In this document: piece by piece, positions 38,577-49,630 of the stretch
Layout: the number at the start of each line of letters is the position of its first letter
Numbering within the stretch: the stretch's first letter is position 1
Origin: Microthrixaceae bacterium
GTDB lineage: Bacteria > Actinomycetota > Acidimicrobiia > Acidimicrobiales > Microtrichaceae
Assembly (NCBI GenBank): GCA_027493675.1
Contig: JAOSKI010000042.1
Coordinates: 62,001 to 126,000 of the forward strand
Direction of reading: 5' to 3'
Length of the DNA: 64,000 nucleotides
Notes under the pieces: generated by a model
Told to the model about the DNA's origin: nothing
Seen by the model: the letters and a program-made list of their open reading frames with translations, nothing else
Databases searched by the model: none
Translations under genes and position numbers: made by a program

Positions 38577-39298
38577 TCAGCCCAGCAGGATCCTCCGGGC
38601 CGTGTCGAGCTCGGAGATCCGCGCAGCCGCGCCGTCAAGCGGAGCGCCGTGGTCCGGGTGGGCGTCTCGCAGCGCGGATCGGAACGCCCGCTGAACCTCC
38701 CTTCGCGCCGGTCGACCGTCGGCTGTGGCAAGAGCGAGCACATCCAAGGCCCATCCGACCGGATCACCGCCGAGAAGGCCCGTCACGCGGTGCTCGGGGC
38801 GGCGCCTTCCGCCCAACACCGCCAGCAGGTCCTCTTCGGGGAGCCGGCCCACCCTAGGCCCAACCGCATGGCCGCGGCCACCTTGTGGCGCTGATCCCCC
38901 TCGAGTGCCGCCGCGCTGTACACGGCTGCGAGTGCGTGTTGTGCCCGGGTGCCGTTTGTCCAGTCGAGACGCAACCTCAGGACCCCCGATGGGTCGCCGA
39001 CGAGTTGGCTGGTGCTGCGCTTCAACCCCACGCGGTCGGTCTGGAGGCGGTGGCGCATGCGGGGCTGGGGGATCCGTCGGTCGTGCTCGATGTCGTCGAT
39101 CAGGCGGTGCAGGTCGACGAGGTCGTCGTCGTCAAGGGTGCCGGCGAAGGTTCCCAGCACACCGCCCAGGAGCATCGCGGCAGCGGAGGTGGCCGCAGCT
39201 GTACCTCCGGGCTCACCCAGGCGAAGCCGTCCGACAGCAATGCGGCGGTAGGGCGCGACCGGACGGGAGAAGAAGGCCTCGAACTCGGCCAGGACCAT
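38577..39298 (-). CDS. Protein with C-terminal J-like domain (frame interrupted)
   Basis: About 240 residues. The N-terminal 150 residues are helical and unrecognised (FEAFFSRPVAPYRRIAVGRLRLGE; DDDLVDLHRLIDDIEHDRRIPQPRM). The last 45 residues are J-domain-like: RREVQRAFRSALRDAHPDHGAPLDGAAARISELDTARRIL, with the HPD tripeptide that stimulates DnaK-type ATPases, but helix I is short. One frame jump near 38845. It could be a DnaK co-chaperone for one client. It lies 14 bases after the next upstream gene, in a probable three-gene leftward operon. Confidence 0.72.
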
Positions 39299-39312
39299 CG
39301 GGCAAACCTACG

Positions 39313-40167
39313 TCAAACGAAACGACGCAGCAGGTCGCGCAGAGCAGCCGCCCTGGATTCGACCCCGGCGGATTCCCCGGTGTGATCCGAGCTCCCGACG
39401 CCGGCACCCTCGCCATCACCATCGTCGCCCATGGCGCCGTCGCCTGGTTCACCGGCCTTGCCGTCGATCGCATCGATGAGCCCGGTCACCAGACGGTGCA
39501 GGCGCAGCCACATGGCAGGCTCCACTCCGAAGGGCACCGCCGCGTTGGCCACCTCCCGGTAGACGCGCTTGACACCCTTGCGGCCCTTGACGTCGGCGCC
39601 GTCACGGCACAGCCGGTCGACCATCACGAACAGCTCGCTCAGCCGCTCGTTCAGCTCGAGGCCGTCCAACTCGTCTCCGCCGTCGGGCTCGCCGAGCGCA
39701 TCGAGCAGCTCCTCGACGGCCTCGGCATCCTCTTGGTGCACCACGAGGTCGCCTTCGCTGTCCCATTCGTGGGGGATGTGGGCTTCGACGAGATCGTCCA
39801 CGAGTGCGTTCTGCGAAGCGGCTGACCACGGCGACACCTCGAAGGAGATCGTGGCGCGAGTGCGCCCGAGCGACGACCTGGCGGTGGATCGCGCTCCGTC
39901 GACCAGCTCGTCGACCTGGTCCTCGAACGCGGCCGGCACCACCAGCACGGTGCCCTCCCAGGCGTGTGGAACCTCGCTGTCGACCAGCAGGCTCCGCAGC
40001 ACCTGACGGGGTCTCCCTGTGCCCACGGGCTGCACTCGTATTCGATCTCTCCGGCGGCCACTTCGTCAATGGGCTCGTCAATGGGTTCATCGGTGAGCTC
40101 ATCGGTGAGCTCACGGCGGCTCGTCGGAAGTCGTTTCGGTGGGCTCGTCTGTGGGTTCTTCGCTCAC
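39313..40167 (-). CDS. Hypothetical protein with duplicated 37-residue module and acidic repeat (frame interrupted)
   Basis: About 284 residues. The N-terminus (GTG at 40165-40167) is an acidic low-complexity stretch with 12-base repeats reading ELTD-ELTD-EPID-EPID. Two similar modules follow: LRSLLVDSEVPHAWEGTVLV (then VPAAFEDQVDELVDGA) and LVDDLVEAHIPHEWDSEGDL (then VVHQEDAEAVEELLDAL). The pattern of LL, (V/I)PH.W, VV and a closing amphipathic helix recalls DUF2007-like modules, low certainty. A helical C-terminus carries KGRKGVKRVYREVANAAVPFG and an acidic tail. Frame jumps near 40090 and 40010. No function is known. First gene of a probable operon with the J-domain and hydrolase genes. 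Confidence 0.65.
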
Positions 40168-40266
40168 GGCGCAATGGTTGCACGTCTGCGGTGCCCGTTA
40201 CATGTGCTCATGCGAGCACACACATGCACCCACCCGCTCCTACCGGGGTTGCGGCTCTCACGGGCA

Positions 40267-40342
40267 CACCCTCCGCCTCTCCGGGCGGCTCGCATCAGCT
40301 CGCCCACCCTCCACCTCTCCGGGCGGCTCGCATCAGCTCGCC
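40267..40342. repeat. 38-bp direct repeat, two copies, before glpX
   Basis: A 38-base unit (40267-40304) is repeated at 40305-40342 with one base difference (CTCCGCCTC versus CTCCACCTC), followed by a few bases of a third. It fills the spacer between the divergent hypothetical gene (start 40167) and glpX, ending about 30 bases before the glpX ATG. No ribosome binding site is obvious before that ATG. Confidence 0.9.
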
Positions 40343-40373
40343 CACCCGGCGCTCGACCGGCTAGCTTGCGCCC

Positions 40374-41361
40374 ATGACAAGCGTCCCCGACCGGAATCTG
40401 GCCCTCGAGCTCGCCCGCACCACCGAGGCCGCCGCACTCGCTTCGGCCCGCTGGGTGGGCCGTGGAGACAAAGAAGGAGCCGACGGCGCAGCGGTGGATG
40501 CGATGCGCCTGATCCTCGGCACCGTGTCGATGACCGGAACCGTCATCATCGGCGAGGGCGAGAAGGACGAGGCGCCGATGCTCTACAACGGCGAGGTGGT
40601 CGGCGACGGCACCGGGCCCGAGGTGGACATCGCGGTCGACCCCATCGACGGGACCACGCTCACATCGTTGGGCCGTGGAGGCGCCGTGGCGGTGATCGCG
40701 GTCTCCGAGAAGGGCACGATGTTCGATCCGGGGCCGTGTGTGTACATGGACAAGATCGCGGTCGGCCCGGAGGCAGAAGGGGACCATCGACCTCAACGCC
40801 TCGGTGGGCGACAACCTGCGGGCGATAGCCCGTGCCAAGGGGATAGAGGTCACCGAGGTGACCGCCACCGTGCTCGACCGGCCACGCCACGAGGGCCTGG
40901 TGGCGGAGATCCGCGAAGCCGGATCACGAATCCGCCTGATCGGCGACGGCGACGTGGCCGCGGCGATCGCAACCGCATGGCCGGACTCGGGTGTGGACGT
41001 GCTGTTCGGTATCGGGGGTACCCCTGAGGGCGTCATCGCGGCCGCCGCCCTCAGGTGCATGGGCGGTGAGCAGCTGGGCCGCCTGTGGCCGCGCAACGAC
41101 GACGAGCGCAAGGCCGCAGAGGATGCCGGATACGTGCTCGACAAGGTGCTCGACACCGACGACCTGGTCGCCGGCGACAACTGCTTCTTCGCCGCGACCG
41201 GGATCACCGACGGCAACCTGTTGCAGGGAGTCCACTTCATCCGCGGCGGTGCGACCACCCAGTCGCTGGTCATGCGCTCGAGCTCGGGGACGGTCCGCCA
41301 GATCGACGCCCGCCACCGTGCCGACAAGCTCCCCTGGAAGCCCTCCAGCGTCGGCGAGTAA
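40374..41361 (+). CDS. glpX: Fructose-1,6-bisphosphatase class II (frame interrupted)
   Basis: About 329 residues, gluconeogenic enzyme removing the C1 phosphate of fructose 1,6-bisphosphate. Visible: [46 protein letters not shown], the metal site VDPIDGTT (Asp89, Asp92), [34 protein letters not shown] and [16 protein letters not shown]. One jump near 40775: one base fewer (GCAAAGGGG for GCAGAAGGGG) joins PEAKGTIDL. It is the usual single FBPase of actinobacteria. A palindrome of the repeat family follows its stop by 16 bases. Confidence 0.95.
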
Positions 41362-41377
41362 CCCCCTCCCCCCAGCG

Positions 41378-41423
41378 AACTGTCCGGTCTCAGCCGCGGA
41401 AACCGCCACCACACCGGACAGTT
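41378..41423. repeat. Palindromic repeat family, copy 3 (between convergent genes)
   Basis: Perfect 11-base arms AACTGTCCGGT (41378-41388) and complement (41413-41423), extending outward with mismatches. It shares with copy 1 the GTCTCA just inside the left arm and CCACACCGGACAGTT on the right. Placed between the glpX stop (41361) and the stop of the convergent gene (41439), it could terminate both. Confidence 0.85.
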
Positions 41424-41438
41424 GGCGGTGGGGGAGGG

Positions 41439-42258
41439 TCAGCGGGTGGGCTCCGCGGAGGTCAGTTCGTAGTCGAAGACCTCCAGGAACGATGCGAACC
41501 CATCCAGGTCGAAGCGCCGGTCGACTCCGACCAACAGCGCATCGTCGGTGGTGAAGGCCAGCTTCTCGTCCCAGGTGCCGTTGACACTCCCTCCAGATCG
41601 AAGTGCACATCGAGGGTCACCACCTCACGCTCGACGCCGTCGAGCACCCGTGTGCCGCCCTCGATGGCCTTCGAGGTACCCGAGAACCCGACGGTGACGG
41701 TCTTGGGACCTCCGAGCAGCTCCAGAGAGCATTCGAGGTCGAGCTCGGCGGTGCCCGGCTCCCACAGCACACCCGGATCGCAGCGGATGTCGACTGTGGG
41801 CTTGAACACCGAGACCTGCTGGTGCTTCTCATAGTGCTCGAGGCGCAGGCCACCCCTGGTCGGTGCGGCAATAGGTGCTGTCCTCGGTGTGCTGCTCGAT
41901 CAGGTTGAGCGTGGTCACGAAGCACGCCTGGTCCGACACCGCCTCGGCATGGGTGACGACTCCGTTGATCCCGGACGGCAGCGTACGGGTCTCCTCGGGG
42001 ATCGGACCGAGTTGCACGGTCTCGGAGCCTGACCCCGCATACCGGTACACGCCGGGTGTCGGTGTCGCACCCTCCGCCTTCTCCGCCTCCCTCATCGGTG
42101 CGCCCGGGGGTCGGATCAGTGCGACCCTCCTCCCGGAACGACTGAAGGGCGTCCTGCTCGCTGACGGGATCCGCTCCGCGGGGCCAGACCACCAGGGTGA
42201 CAAGTGCCCCCACGGCCACCACCAGCACCGCAGCAACGACCACGACCAACTTGTTCAT
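41439..42258 (-). CDS. Exported or membrane-anchored hypothetical protein (frame interrupted)
   Basis: About 273 residues. An N-terminal signal anchor (LVVVVAAVLVVAVGALVTLVV, residues 4-24) is followed by a charged linker, then a beta-rich extracytoplasmic domain: TPGVYRYAGSGSETVQLGPI, CFVTTLNLIEQHTEDSTYC, IRCDPGVLWEPGTAELDLEC and EREVVTLDVHFDLEG. Two or three conserved Cys pairs suggest disulfides. The tail, recovered in another frame, ends FASFLEVFDYELTSAEPTR at 41439. Frame jumps near 42120, 41850 and 41590. No family is recognised. Confidence 0.65.
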
Positions 42259-42293
42259 CGAATGCTCACCTTCACCGGGTTCGTCGGGTGGGA

Positions 42294-42746
42294 TCAGTCC
42301 CGGGGCTTCAACGGGGGCGTGGCCTGGTGTGAGGTGACCGCCAGGCGGTTCCACACGTTGATCGCCACGATCGCCATGACCAGGTCGGTGAGCTCGGAAT
42401 CACCGAAGTGCATCCTGGCGGTGTTCCACACGTCGTCGGTCACGCCCTCCTCGCCCAGGCGGGTGACCGCGTCGGTGAGCGCCAGCACCGACCGCTCCAC
42501 ATCTGTGAAGAACGACGACTCCCTCCACGCCGACAGAGCCACGATCCGGCGGATGTCCTCACCCTGGGCGAGTGCGTCGGTGGTGTGCATGTCCACGCAG
42601 AAGGCGCAGCCGTTGATCATCGAAGCGCGGGTCTTGATCAGCTCGAACAGGGTCGGATCGACCTTGGACCTGGCGTAGTTCTCGAGTCCCAGGATCGCCT
42701 CGTAGGCGTCAGGGGCGAGCTCGTACATGTTCAGACGCTGCTGCAT
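42294..42746 (-). CDS. AhpD/carboxymuconolactone decarboxylase-like protein
   Basis: An intact 150-residue all-helical protein. The AhpD-type active-site motif is complete: Cys47 and Cys50 in NGCAFCVDMH with His54, preceded by LFELIKTRASMI. Such proteins reduce peroxides through the CxxC pair. The GGAGG before the ATG at 42746 decides the start; the longer frame to 42830 lacks a site. The HTH gene lies 50 bases upstream on the same strand, so regulator and redox enzyme are probably one operon. Confidence 0.9.
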   Translation of the reverse strand: MQQRLNMYELAPDAYEAILGLENYARSKVDPTLFELIKTRASMINGCAFCVDMHTTDALAQGEDIRRIVALSAWRESSFFTDVERSVLALTDAVTRLGEEGVTDDVWNTARMHFGDSELTDLVMAIVAINVWNRLAVTSHQATPPLKPRD

Positions 42747-42796
42747 CGTCTCCTCCGTTTCCATGCAACCGGCTGCCCTACAACGGTCATCTTCGT

Positions 42797-43563
42797 TCAA
42801 GTGCCATCCATCAGGTGGAGCCTGACACAACAGGCATCCTCGGTGGGCTCCAGGCGTGGTTCCACGCCCACTCCGTCGAGGTGGTCCACCACCGCTGCCA
42901 ACAGGCGCAGGTTCATCCCGCAGACCAACTCGGCGTGTTCCCGGGCCAGGTGGTGGAACGGGCAGTTCCGGAGCACGACCGTTCCGTGGTCGTCCCGGGA
43001 CGGCTCGTAACCCCGGGCTGCCAAGGCACCGAACAGGGACTCGCGTCGCTCGGAAGCATCCCGGCTGCCCCAGTCCGCCTGTCCATCGCGGATCACATCA
43101 GCGATGCGCCGGCCCTCGACCCCGGCTGCGCGATCCAGGGCGTCGCTGATGTGCACACCGTCACATCGCGACATGTCGATCGCCTCGGCGAGCAACCTCG
43201 CGGCGAGCTCGTAGTCGCGGGGGGCAGCGTGACCCCGATCTCGGTGAGCGCACGGCGGTAGAGCTTCGCGGGACGACCGGCGCCGGGGCCCCGGCGACCG
43301 GAGATCCTGCGGTAGTCCACCTCGAGTAGACCGTCGGCAGCCAGACGGTCCAAGTGGTGCGCTGCGTTCGGTCGCTCTATCCCGACCGCATCCGCTGCGG
43401 CGTCCCGACCCACCCAGTCCCCTACTGCCACCACATGGTCGTACAGCGCCCGCCTGGTCGGTTCACCCAGGGCACGAAGGGCGTCCAGGCCACCACTTGA
43501 TCCACCGTCGACACCTTGCCCCGCGTGTGGTTCCTCGACGGTCGTTGGTGGCTCGTCATCCAT
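42797..43563 (-). CDS. HTH regulator with Cys-rich C-terminal sensor domain (frame interrupted)
   Basis: About 255 residues. After an acidic leader, residues 25-95 are a winged helix (LDALRALGEPTRRALYDHVVAVGDW, then VGIERPNAAHHLDRLAADGLLEVDYRR). The C-terminal domain carries cysteines as in SufR-like regulators: RNCPFHHLAREHAELVCGMN and EDACCVRL, i.e. C-X13-C and a CC pair further on. SufR-type proteins bind a 4Fe-4S cluster and sense iron or oxidation; the same is plausible here but unproved. One frame jump near 43225. It likely controls the following AhpD-like gene and possibly the divergent DUF2231 gene. Confidence 0.78.
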
Positions 43564-43781
43564 CTTCGACCTCCGGTCGTGGAACCCGACGGACTTCTAT
43601 CACCAATTGTTGCTTGACATAGAGCGACCGCAGGCAAGCAGTATCGCAAGCATCGACAGATTTTAGAATGCCGATCACCAGCCACAGGCGGCCGACGGTG
43701 GTATCTCGCCTGGACGGCCACGACACCGATCCAGGTCGCCTGCAGCGAGGTGATGGGCACAGGCACAGAAGCGAGGCAGCC
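43564..43781. promoter_or_regulatory. AT-rich divergent promoter region
   Basis: 218 bases between the divergent HTH regulator and the DUF2231 gene. The part near 43595-43675 is clearly more AT-rich than its surroundings and holds TTGACA at 43614-43619 (plus strand) as a possible -35. No clean operator palindrome was found. Confidence 0.35.
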
Positions 43782-44348
43782 ATGAGGAAGTTCTCCGTCA
43801 GGCCGGTGCTCACCATGAAGGGACGCACCTTCAAGGGACTGCGTGGTTGGTCGGGCAAGCCGAGCCACCCACCGCTCACCGACTTGCCGATAGGTGCCTA
43901 CGTGCTCGCTGCGGCGTTCGACGTGATCTCGGTCATTGGTGGGGAGCACCAACGAGTGGGCTCACGACTTCTGGCGTGCCGGTACCTACGTGATCATCGG
44001 CGGGTTCATCGTGTCGGTGCCGGCGGCGCTGACAGGCCTCGCCGACCGCAACGGGTCCTCGCAGGCGGGCACTCAGGCACGTCGGACCATCAACACCCAT
44101 GCCCTGGTGATGGTCATCGCCACCGTGCTGGCCGTTATCGACATCGTGTGGCGCCTCTCGGTCCACGACACCGAGGCCTCCGCGCCTGTGGGGATCATGG
44201 TGCTGTCGGTACTCACCGCCGCAACGACCGCTCTGGGGGCGACCTTCGGCGGCAGCCTGGTGTTCGAGCACGGCTTCAACGTGGAGAACGCCGGCGACGA
44301 CCCCGTCTGGCACGAGTCCGAGACCGACGTGTTCCCCGGGGGCACTGA
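43782..44348 (+). CDS. DUF2231-like membrane protein (frame interrupted)
   Basis: About 189 residues with four transmembrane helices. It fits the DUF2231 pattern: GKPSHPPLTDLPIGAYVLAAAFDVISVIGG at the first helix, ALTGLADRN, then RTINTHALVMVIATVLAVIDIVW and the last helix LSVLTAATTALGATFGGSLVFEHGFNV. DUF2231 proteins are uncharacterised; some carry haem-like or Rieske partners. Frame jumps near 43945 and near 44338 (a G run), the second giving a stop at 44346-44348 instead of run-on into the spacer. It converges on atpC. Confidence 0.8.
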   Translation: MRKFSVRPVLTMKGRTFKGLRGWSGKPSHPPLTDLPIGAYVLAAAFDVISVIGGEHQRVGSRLLACRYLRDHRRVHRVGAGGADRPRRPQRVLAGGHSGTSDHQHPCPGDGHRHRAGRYRHRVAPLGPRHRGLRACGDHGAVGTHRRNDRSGGDLRRQPGVRARLQRGERRRRPRLARVRDRRVPRGH

Positions 44349-44374
44349 CCCCCACCCGCGGGCCCTAACCTCAG

Positions 44375-44427
44375 GCGAACTGAATGGCGTCACCCACCTA
44401 TACGGTGGACCACGCCCTTCAGTTCGC
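44375..44427. terminator. Convergent hairpin between DUF2231 gene and atpC
   Basis: Sixteen-base arms 44375-44390 and 44412-44427 with one mismatch, with an inner CCACC/GGTGG stem. It starts GCGAACTG and ends CAGTTCGC, the same outer eight bases as the palindrome family elsewhere. No T-run, but a GC-rich hairpin after both stops could terminate either transcript. Confidence 0.55.
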
Positions 44428-44460
44428 TGGGTGGGGTGGCGCTGGGGGTGGAGCTGGGGG

Positions 44461-44864
44461 TCAGGCGGCTTCGGCGACGCTGAGGCGCACCTCGGCGCGC
44501 TGCAGGGCGGAAGCGGCCTCGGGATCGTCCGCGTCGGCCCGTAGGGCCTCCTCGGCACGCTCTTGGCCGCCCTGGCCCGCTCGACGTCGATCGAGTCGGC
44601 CAGCTCGGCCACGTCCGACAGGACCGTGGCGCGGTGTTGCCCTCGGCATCGGTCGGGGAGACCTCCACGAAGCCCTGGTGTACCGCGATGACGGTCTCAC
44701 CGTCGTCTCCGATGACCTTGACGGGATGGGTCTGCAACACGCCGATGAACGGTATGTGGCCGGCCTGGAAGGCGATATCGCCCGCCGTGGTGCGGCACAC
44801 GACCATCTTCGCCTCGCCCGAGAAGGCAACCCGCTCGGGGATACGAGCTCGACGGTGAGCGACA

Positions 44865-44865
<1 letters not shown>
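44461..44865 (-). CDS. atpC: ATP synthase epsilon subunit (frame interrupted)
   Basis: About 135 residues, central-stalk subunit of F1. Visible: MSLTVELVS, then in the next frame PERVAFSGEAKMVVCRTTAGDIAFQAGHIPFIGVLQTHPVKV (the family's GDIGI-like turn appears as GDIAFQAGH), and VHQGFVEVSPTDAEGN; the C-terminal helical part ALRADADDPEAASALQRAEVRL is retained. Frame jumps near 44835 and 44635. Its ATG overlaps the atpD stop as TGATG. Last gene of the atp operon. Confidence 0.92.
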
Positions 44866-46326
<1,461 letters not shown>

Positions 46327-46371
46327 CGCAGTTTCTCCTTGTGACCGGCTGGAGCCGGCAGGGGTGTCTCG

Positions 46372-47365
46372 TCAGAACGAATCGTGACCAATCACGTGGC
46401 GGACGTGCTCCCCCGAAGTGCTTCGGGAACGGGTCCGAGAACATGTGGTCGAGGATCAGGTCCTCGGGGTCTCCACGGTCCTCGGCGAGCGCCTCGGCAC
46501 CACCGATGATCTCCATGATCTCAGTGGTGATGGCGTCCTGGCGGACCTGGTTGATCTTGCGGGTGAGCTTCGTGATGAGCTCCTCCGCGTTGTCGGTAGC
46601 GGCCTTCATCGCCCGCTGCCGTGAAGCGTGCTCCGACGCTGCCGACTCCAGCAACGCCGAGAGGATGCGGGCCTCGACGTATCGGGCAGCAGCGACTCGA
46701 GCACCTGTGACGGCCCTGGTTCGAACTCGAACCCCGCGGACGCCCCCGCGTCGCCCTCCTCGGCGACCTTCTCGGAGGATTCGAGCGGCAGGAAGCGCCG
46801 GACCACCGGCTCCTGGGAGCCGAGCGAGATGAAGCGGGTGTAGACCAACAGGATCCGGTCGCAACCCCCGTTGACGAACAGATCGCTCACCCGCGCGGCG
46901 ACCGTCGCGGCGTCCTCGAAGGTGGGCTTGTCGGAGAACCGCGAATACGCGGCCTCGATCGGGTAGTTGCGGAAGCGGAAGTAGTCCGCCGCCTTGCGCC
47001 CGAGGGTGACCAGGGCGTACTCACGTCCCTCGGAACGTGCCGCCTGCACCTCCCGCTCGGCCGCCTTGATCACCGCCGAGTTGAACGCACCGGCGAGACC
47101 ACGATCGGCCGAGACGACCACGACGCCGACCCTGGTCGGTTCGACTACCTCACGCAGCAGCGGATGATCCGCATCGGCTCCGCCGGCGGCGAGATCCTGG
47201 ATGACCGTGGTGATGTGCTCGGCGTATGGACGGGCTTCGTTGGCGGCCTGTTGGGCCTTGGTCACGCGTAGCGGAGAGATCGAGCTCCATGGCACGCGTG
47301 ATCTTCTTCATGTTCTGCGTGGCGCCGATGCGGCGACGCAGCACCCGTTCCTGTGCACCCGCCAT
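46372..47365 (-). CDS. atpG: ATP synthase gamma subunit (frame interrupted)
   Basis: About 330 residues, rotor shaft of F1. Visible: [23 protein letters not shown] at the start, [42 protein letters not shown], and the C-terminal [22 protein letters not shown] with [26 protein letters not shown]-terminal extension of about 35 residues follows GGAEAL. The literal frame runs on to 46292, into atpD; one G fewer in a five-G run near 46415 gives [12 protein letters not shown] and a stop at 46372, which I prefer. Other jumps near 47270 and 46685. It begins three bases after the corrected atpA stop. Confidence 0.93.
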
Positions 47366-47368
47366 CGG

Positions 47369-49006
47369 TCAGGCTTCCTCCCGGAGGGACCGTCACGATC
47401 GAGCTCCTCCTCGGGTAGGTGGCGCGACGAGCGGCGCACAGTGGAGTCCGCCTCGGCCTGGGCCTCGGCCTCAGGTGTGGACTCGTCGGGCGCAGAGGAC
47501 ACGAACTGCTGGGCGTAGTCCTTGACTACCGCCTCGAAGGCATCCTCGTCGTCGATCTTCCCCGCCTCGCGGATCTGATCGAGCACGACCGCATGGCGTG
47601 TGGTGAACCACTCGAGCAACCCGTCCGCGAAGCGGCCGACGTCCTCGGTGGTGATCCCGTCGAGGTAGCCACGGGTTCCGGCGAAGATCACCACGCACTG
47701 GTGCTCCACCGGCATCGGGGAGTTGATCCCCTGCTTGAGAAGCTCGGTGAGCCGGTAGCCGCGTTCGAGCTGGGCCTTGGACACTGCGTCGAGGTCTGAG
47801 CCGAAAGCGGCGAAGGCCTCGAGCTCACGGAACTGCTGGAGGTCCGACTTGAGGGTGCCCACCGCGGTCTTCATGGCCTTGATCTGCGCTGCGGAGCCGA
47901 CTCGTGACACCGAGATGCCCACGTCGACCGCGGGTCGGACGCCCGACTTGAACAGGTCGTCCTGCAGGAAGATCTGGCCGTCGGTGATCGAGATCACGTT
48001 GGTCGGGATGAACGCGGACACGTCGCCGGCCTTGGTCTCGATGATCGGGAGGGCGGTGAGCGAGCCCGCCCCGTTCTCGTCGGAGAGCTTGGCGGCACGC
48101 TCCAGCAGGCGGCTGTGCAGGTAGAAGACGTCACCGGGGTAGGCCTCACGACCCGGCGGCCGACGCAGCAGCAGGCTCACCTGCCGGTATGCCTCGGCCT
48201 GCTTGGAGAGGTCGTCGTACACGATGAGCGCGTGCTCGCCGTTCTCCATCCAGTGCTGGCCCATCGCGCAGCCGGCGTACGGCGCCAGGTACTTGAACGG
48301 TGCCGGATCCGACGCCGGGGCGACCACGACCACGGTGTAGTCCATGGCGCCCTTCTCGGCGAGGGTCGCGACGGTCTGCGCGACGGTGGAGGCCTTCTGG
48401 CCGATGGCCACGTAGATGCACTTCACGCCGAGGCCACGCTGGTTGAGGATCGTGTCGACTGCGATCGTGGTCTTGCCGGTCTTGCGGTCGCCGATGATCA
48501 GCTCACGCTGACCACGACCGATCGGGATCAACGAGTCGATCGACTTGATGCCGGTCTGCATCGGCTCGTGCACGGGCTTGCGGCCCATGATGCCCGGCGC
48601 CTGGATCTCCATGCGGCGGGGCTCGGTGTTGGCCAGCGCACCCTTGCCGTCTATCGGCTCACCCAGGGTGTTGACGACGCGACCGAGCACGCCGTCGCCG
48701 ACGGGCACCGAGAGGATCTCCCCGGTGGCACGAACAGTCTGGCCCTCCTCGATGGTGTCCACCTCACCGAGCACCACGGCGCCGATCGACTCCTCGTCGA
48801 GGTTGAGCGCGAGACCGACCACTCCCGACTCGAACTCGAGCAGCTCGTTCACCGCTGCGTCGGGCAGGCCCGACACACGGGCGATGCCGTCTCCCACCTC
48901 TACCACGCGGCCGACCTGGGTCAGGCTCGCCCTCGGGGCTGAAGCCCTCGAGGTTCTTGCGGATTGCGGCGGTGATCTCGCCGGTGTTGATCGTTAGCTC
49001 AGCCAC
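47369..49006 (-). CDS. atpA: ATP synthase alpha subunit (frame interrupted at both ends)
   Basis: About 546 residues, the regulatory nucleotide-binding F1 subunit. Visible: [43 protein letters not shown], the P-loop [79 protein letters not shown] and the signature [17 protein letters not shown]. The tail is unusually acidic ([19 protein letters not shown]). Frame jumps near 48930 and 47385; correcting the second by one C ends the protein PSREEA at 47369, three bases before atpG. Confidence 0.97.
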
Positions 49007-49015
49007 AGGTACTCC

Positions 49016-49545
49016 TCAGAAGACTTCACGAAGCTGGTTGGAGGCGGGACGGACCGTGCCGTCGATGACCTCGTCACCGATCTGGGTCACGACCCCGCCG
49101 ACCACGGACGGGTCGACGACGTTGCGCACCGTCACCGTGCGCTCGAGCTTGGCGCTGAGCGCCTCGGCCAATCGTGAGACCTGCTCGTCGGTGAGCGCCA
49201 CGGCGGAACGCGCCTCGGCCACTACGGCACCCTGCCCACTTGCCACGATCCGACCCATCTCCTTGGTCAGCTCGGGCAGTTCCCCACCACGGCCCATGGC
49301 CACGGCCATGGACGCAAGGGCCACCGTCACAGGCGATGCCTTTTCGGTGAGCAGGTCCTCGACGACCTGCGCCCGGCGCGCGGCGGGCAGCTTGGAGTCC
49401 AGACAGCGTGCTGCGGAGATTGTCATCGGTTGCCACGGCATCGCCGAGCGTCTGGAGCTCCTCGGTGACCACCTCGAGTGCCTGCTCGGCGGCCGCGAAG
49501 CGCTACCAGCCCTTCGGCGAATGCTGTTGTACGGGTTTCGGTCAT
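49016..49545 (-). CDS. atpH: ATP synthase delta subunit (frame interrupted)
   Basis: About 176 residues, peripheral-stalk cap that joins the b subunits to alpha. Visible: MTETRTTAFAEGLVAL, ALEVVTEELQTLGDAVATDDNL, SKLPAARRAQVVEDLL and the conserved C-terminal TVRNVVDPSVVGGVVTQIGDEVIDGTVR. It is not fused to a b-type subunit as in mycobacteria. Frame jumps near 49500 and 49405. It ends nine bases before atpA. A tandem repeat fills the spacer before it. Confidence 0.93.
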
Positions 49546-49579
49546 GTCGATCCGTGTGTTGTTCGGGTGGTTGTGGTCT

Positions 49580-49627
49580 GGTTCAACAGGGTTGGCTGGT
49601 TCAGCAGGGTTGGCTGGTTCAGCAGGG
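49580..49627. repeat. 18-bp tandem repeat between atpF and atpH
   Basis: GGTTCAACAGGGTTGGCT (49580-49597), GGTTCAGCAGGGTTGGCT (49598-49615) and a partial third unit to 49627. It occupies most of the 85-base spacer and reaches the atpF stop. Confidence 0.9.
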
Positions 49628-49630
49628 AGG

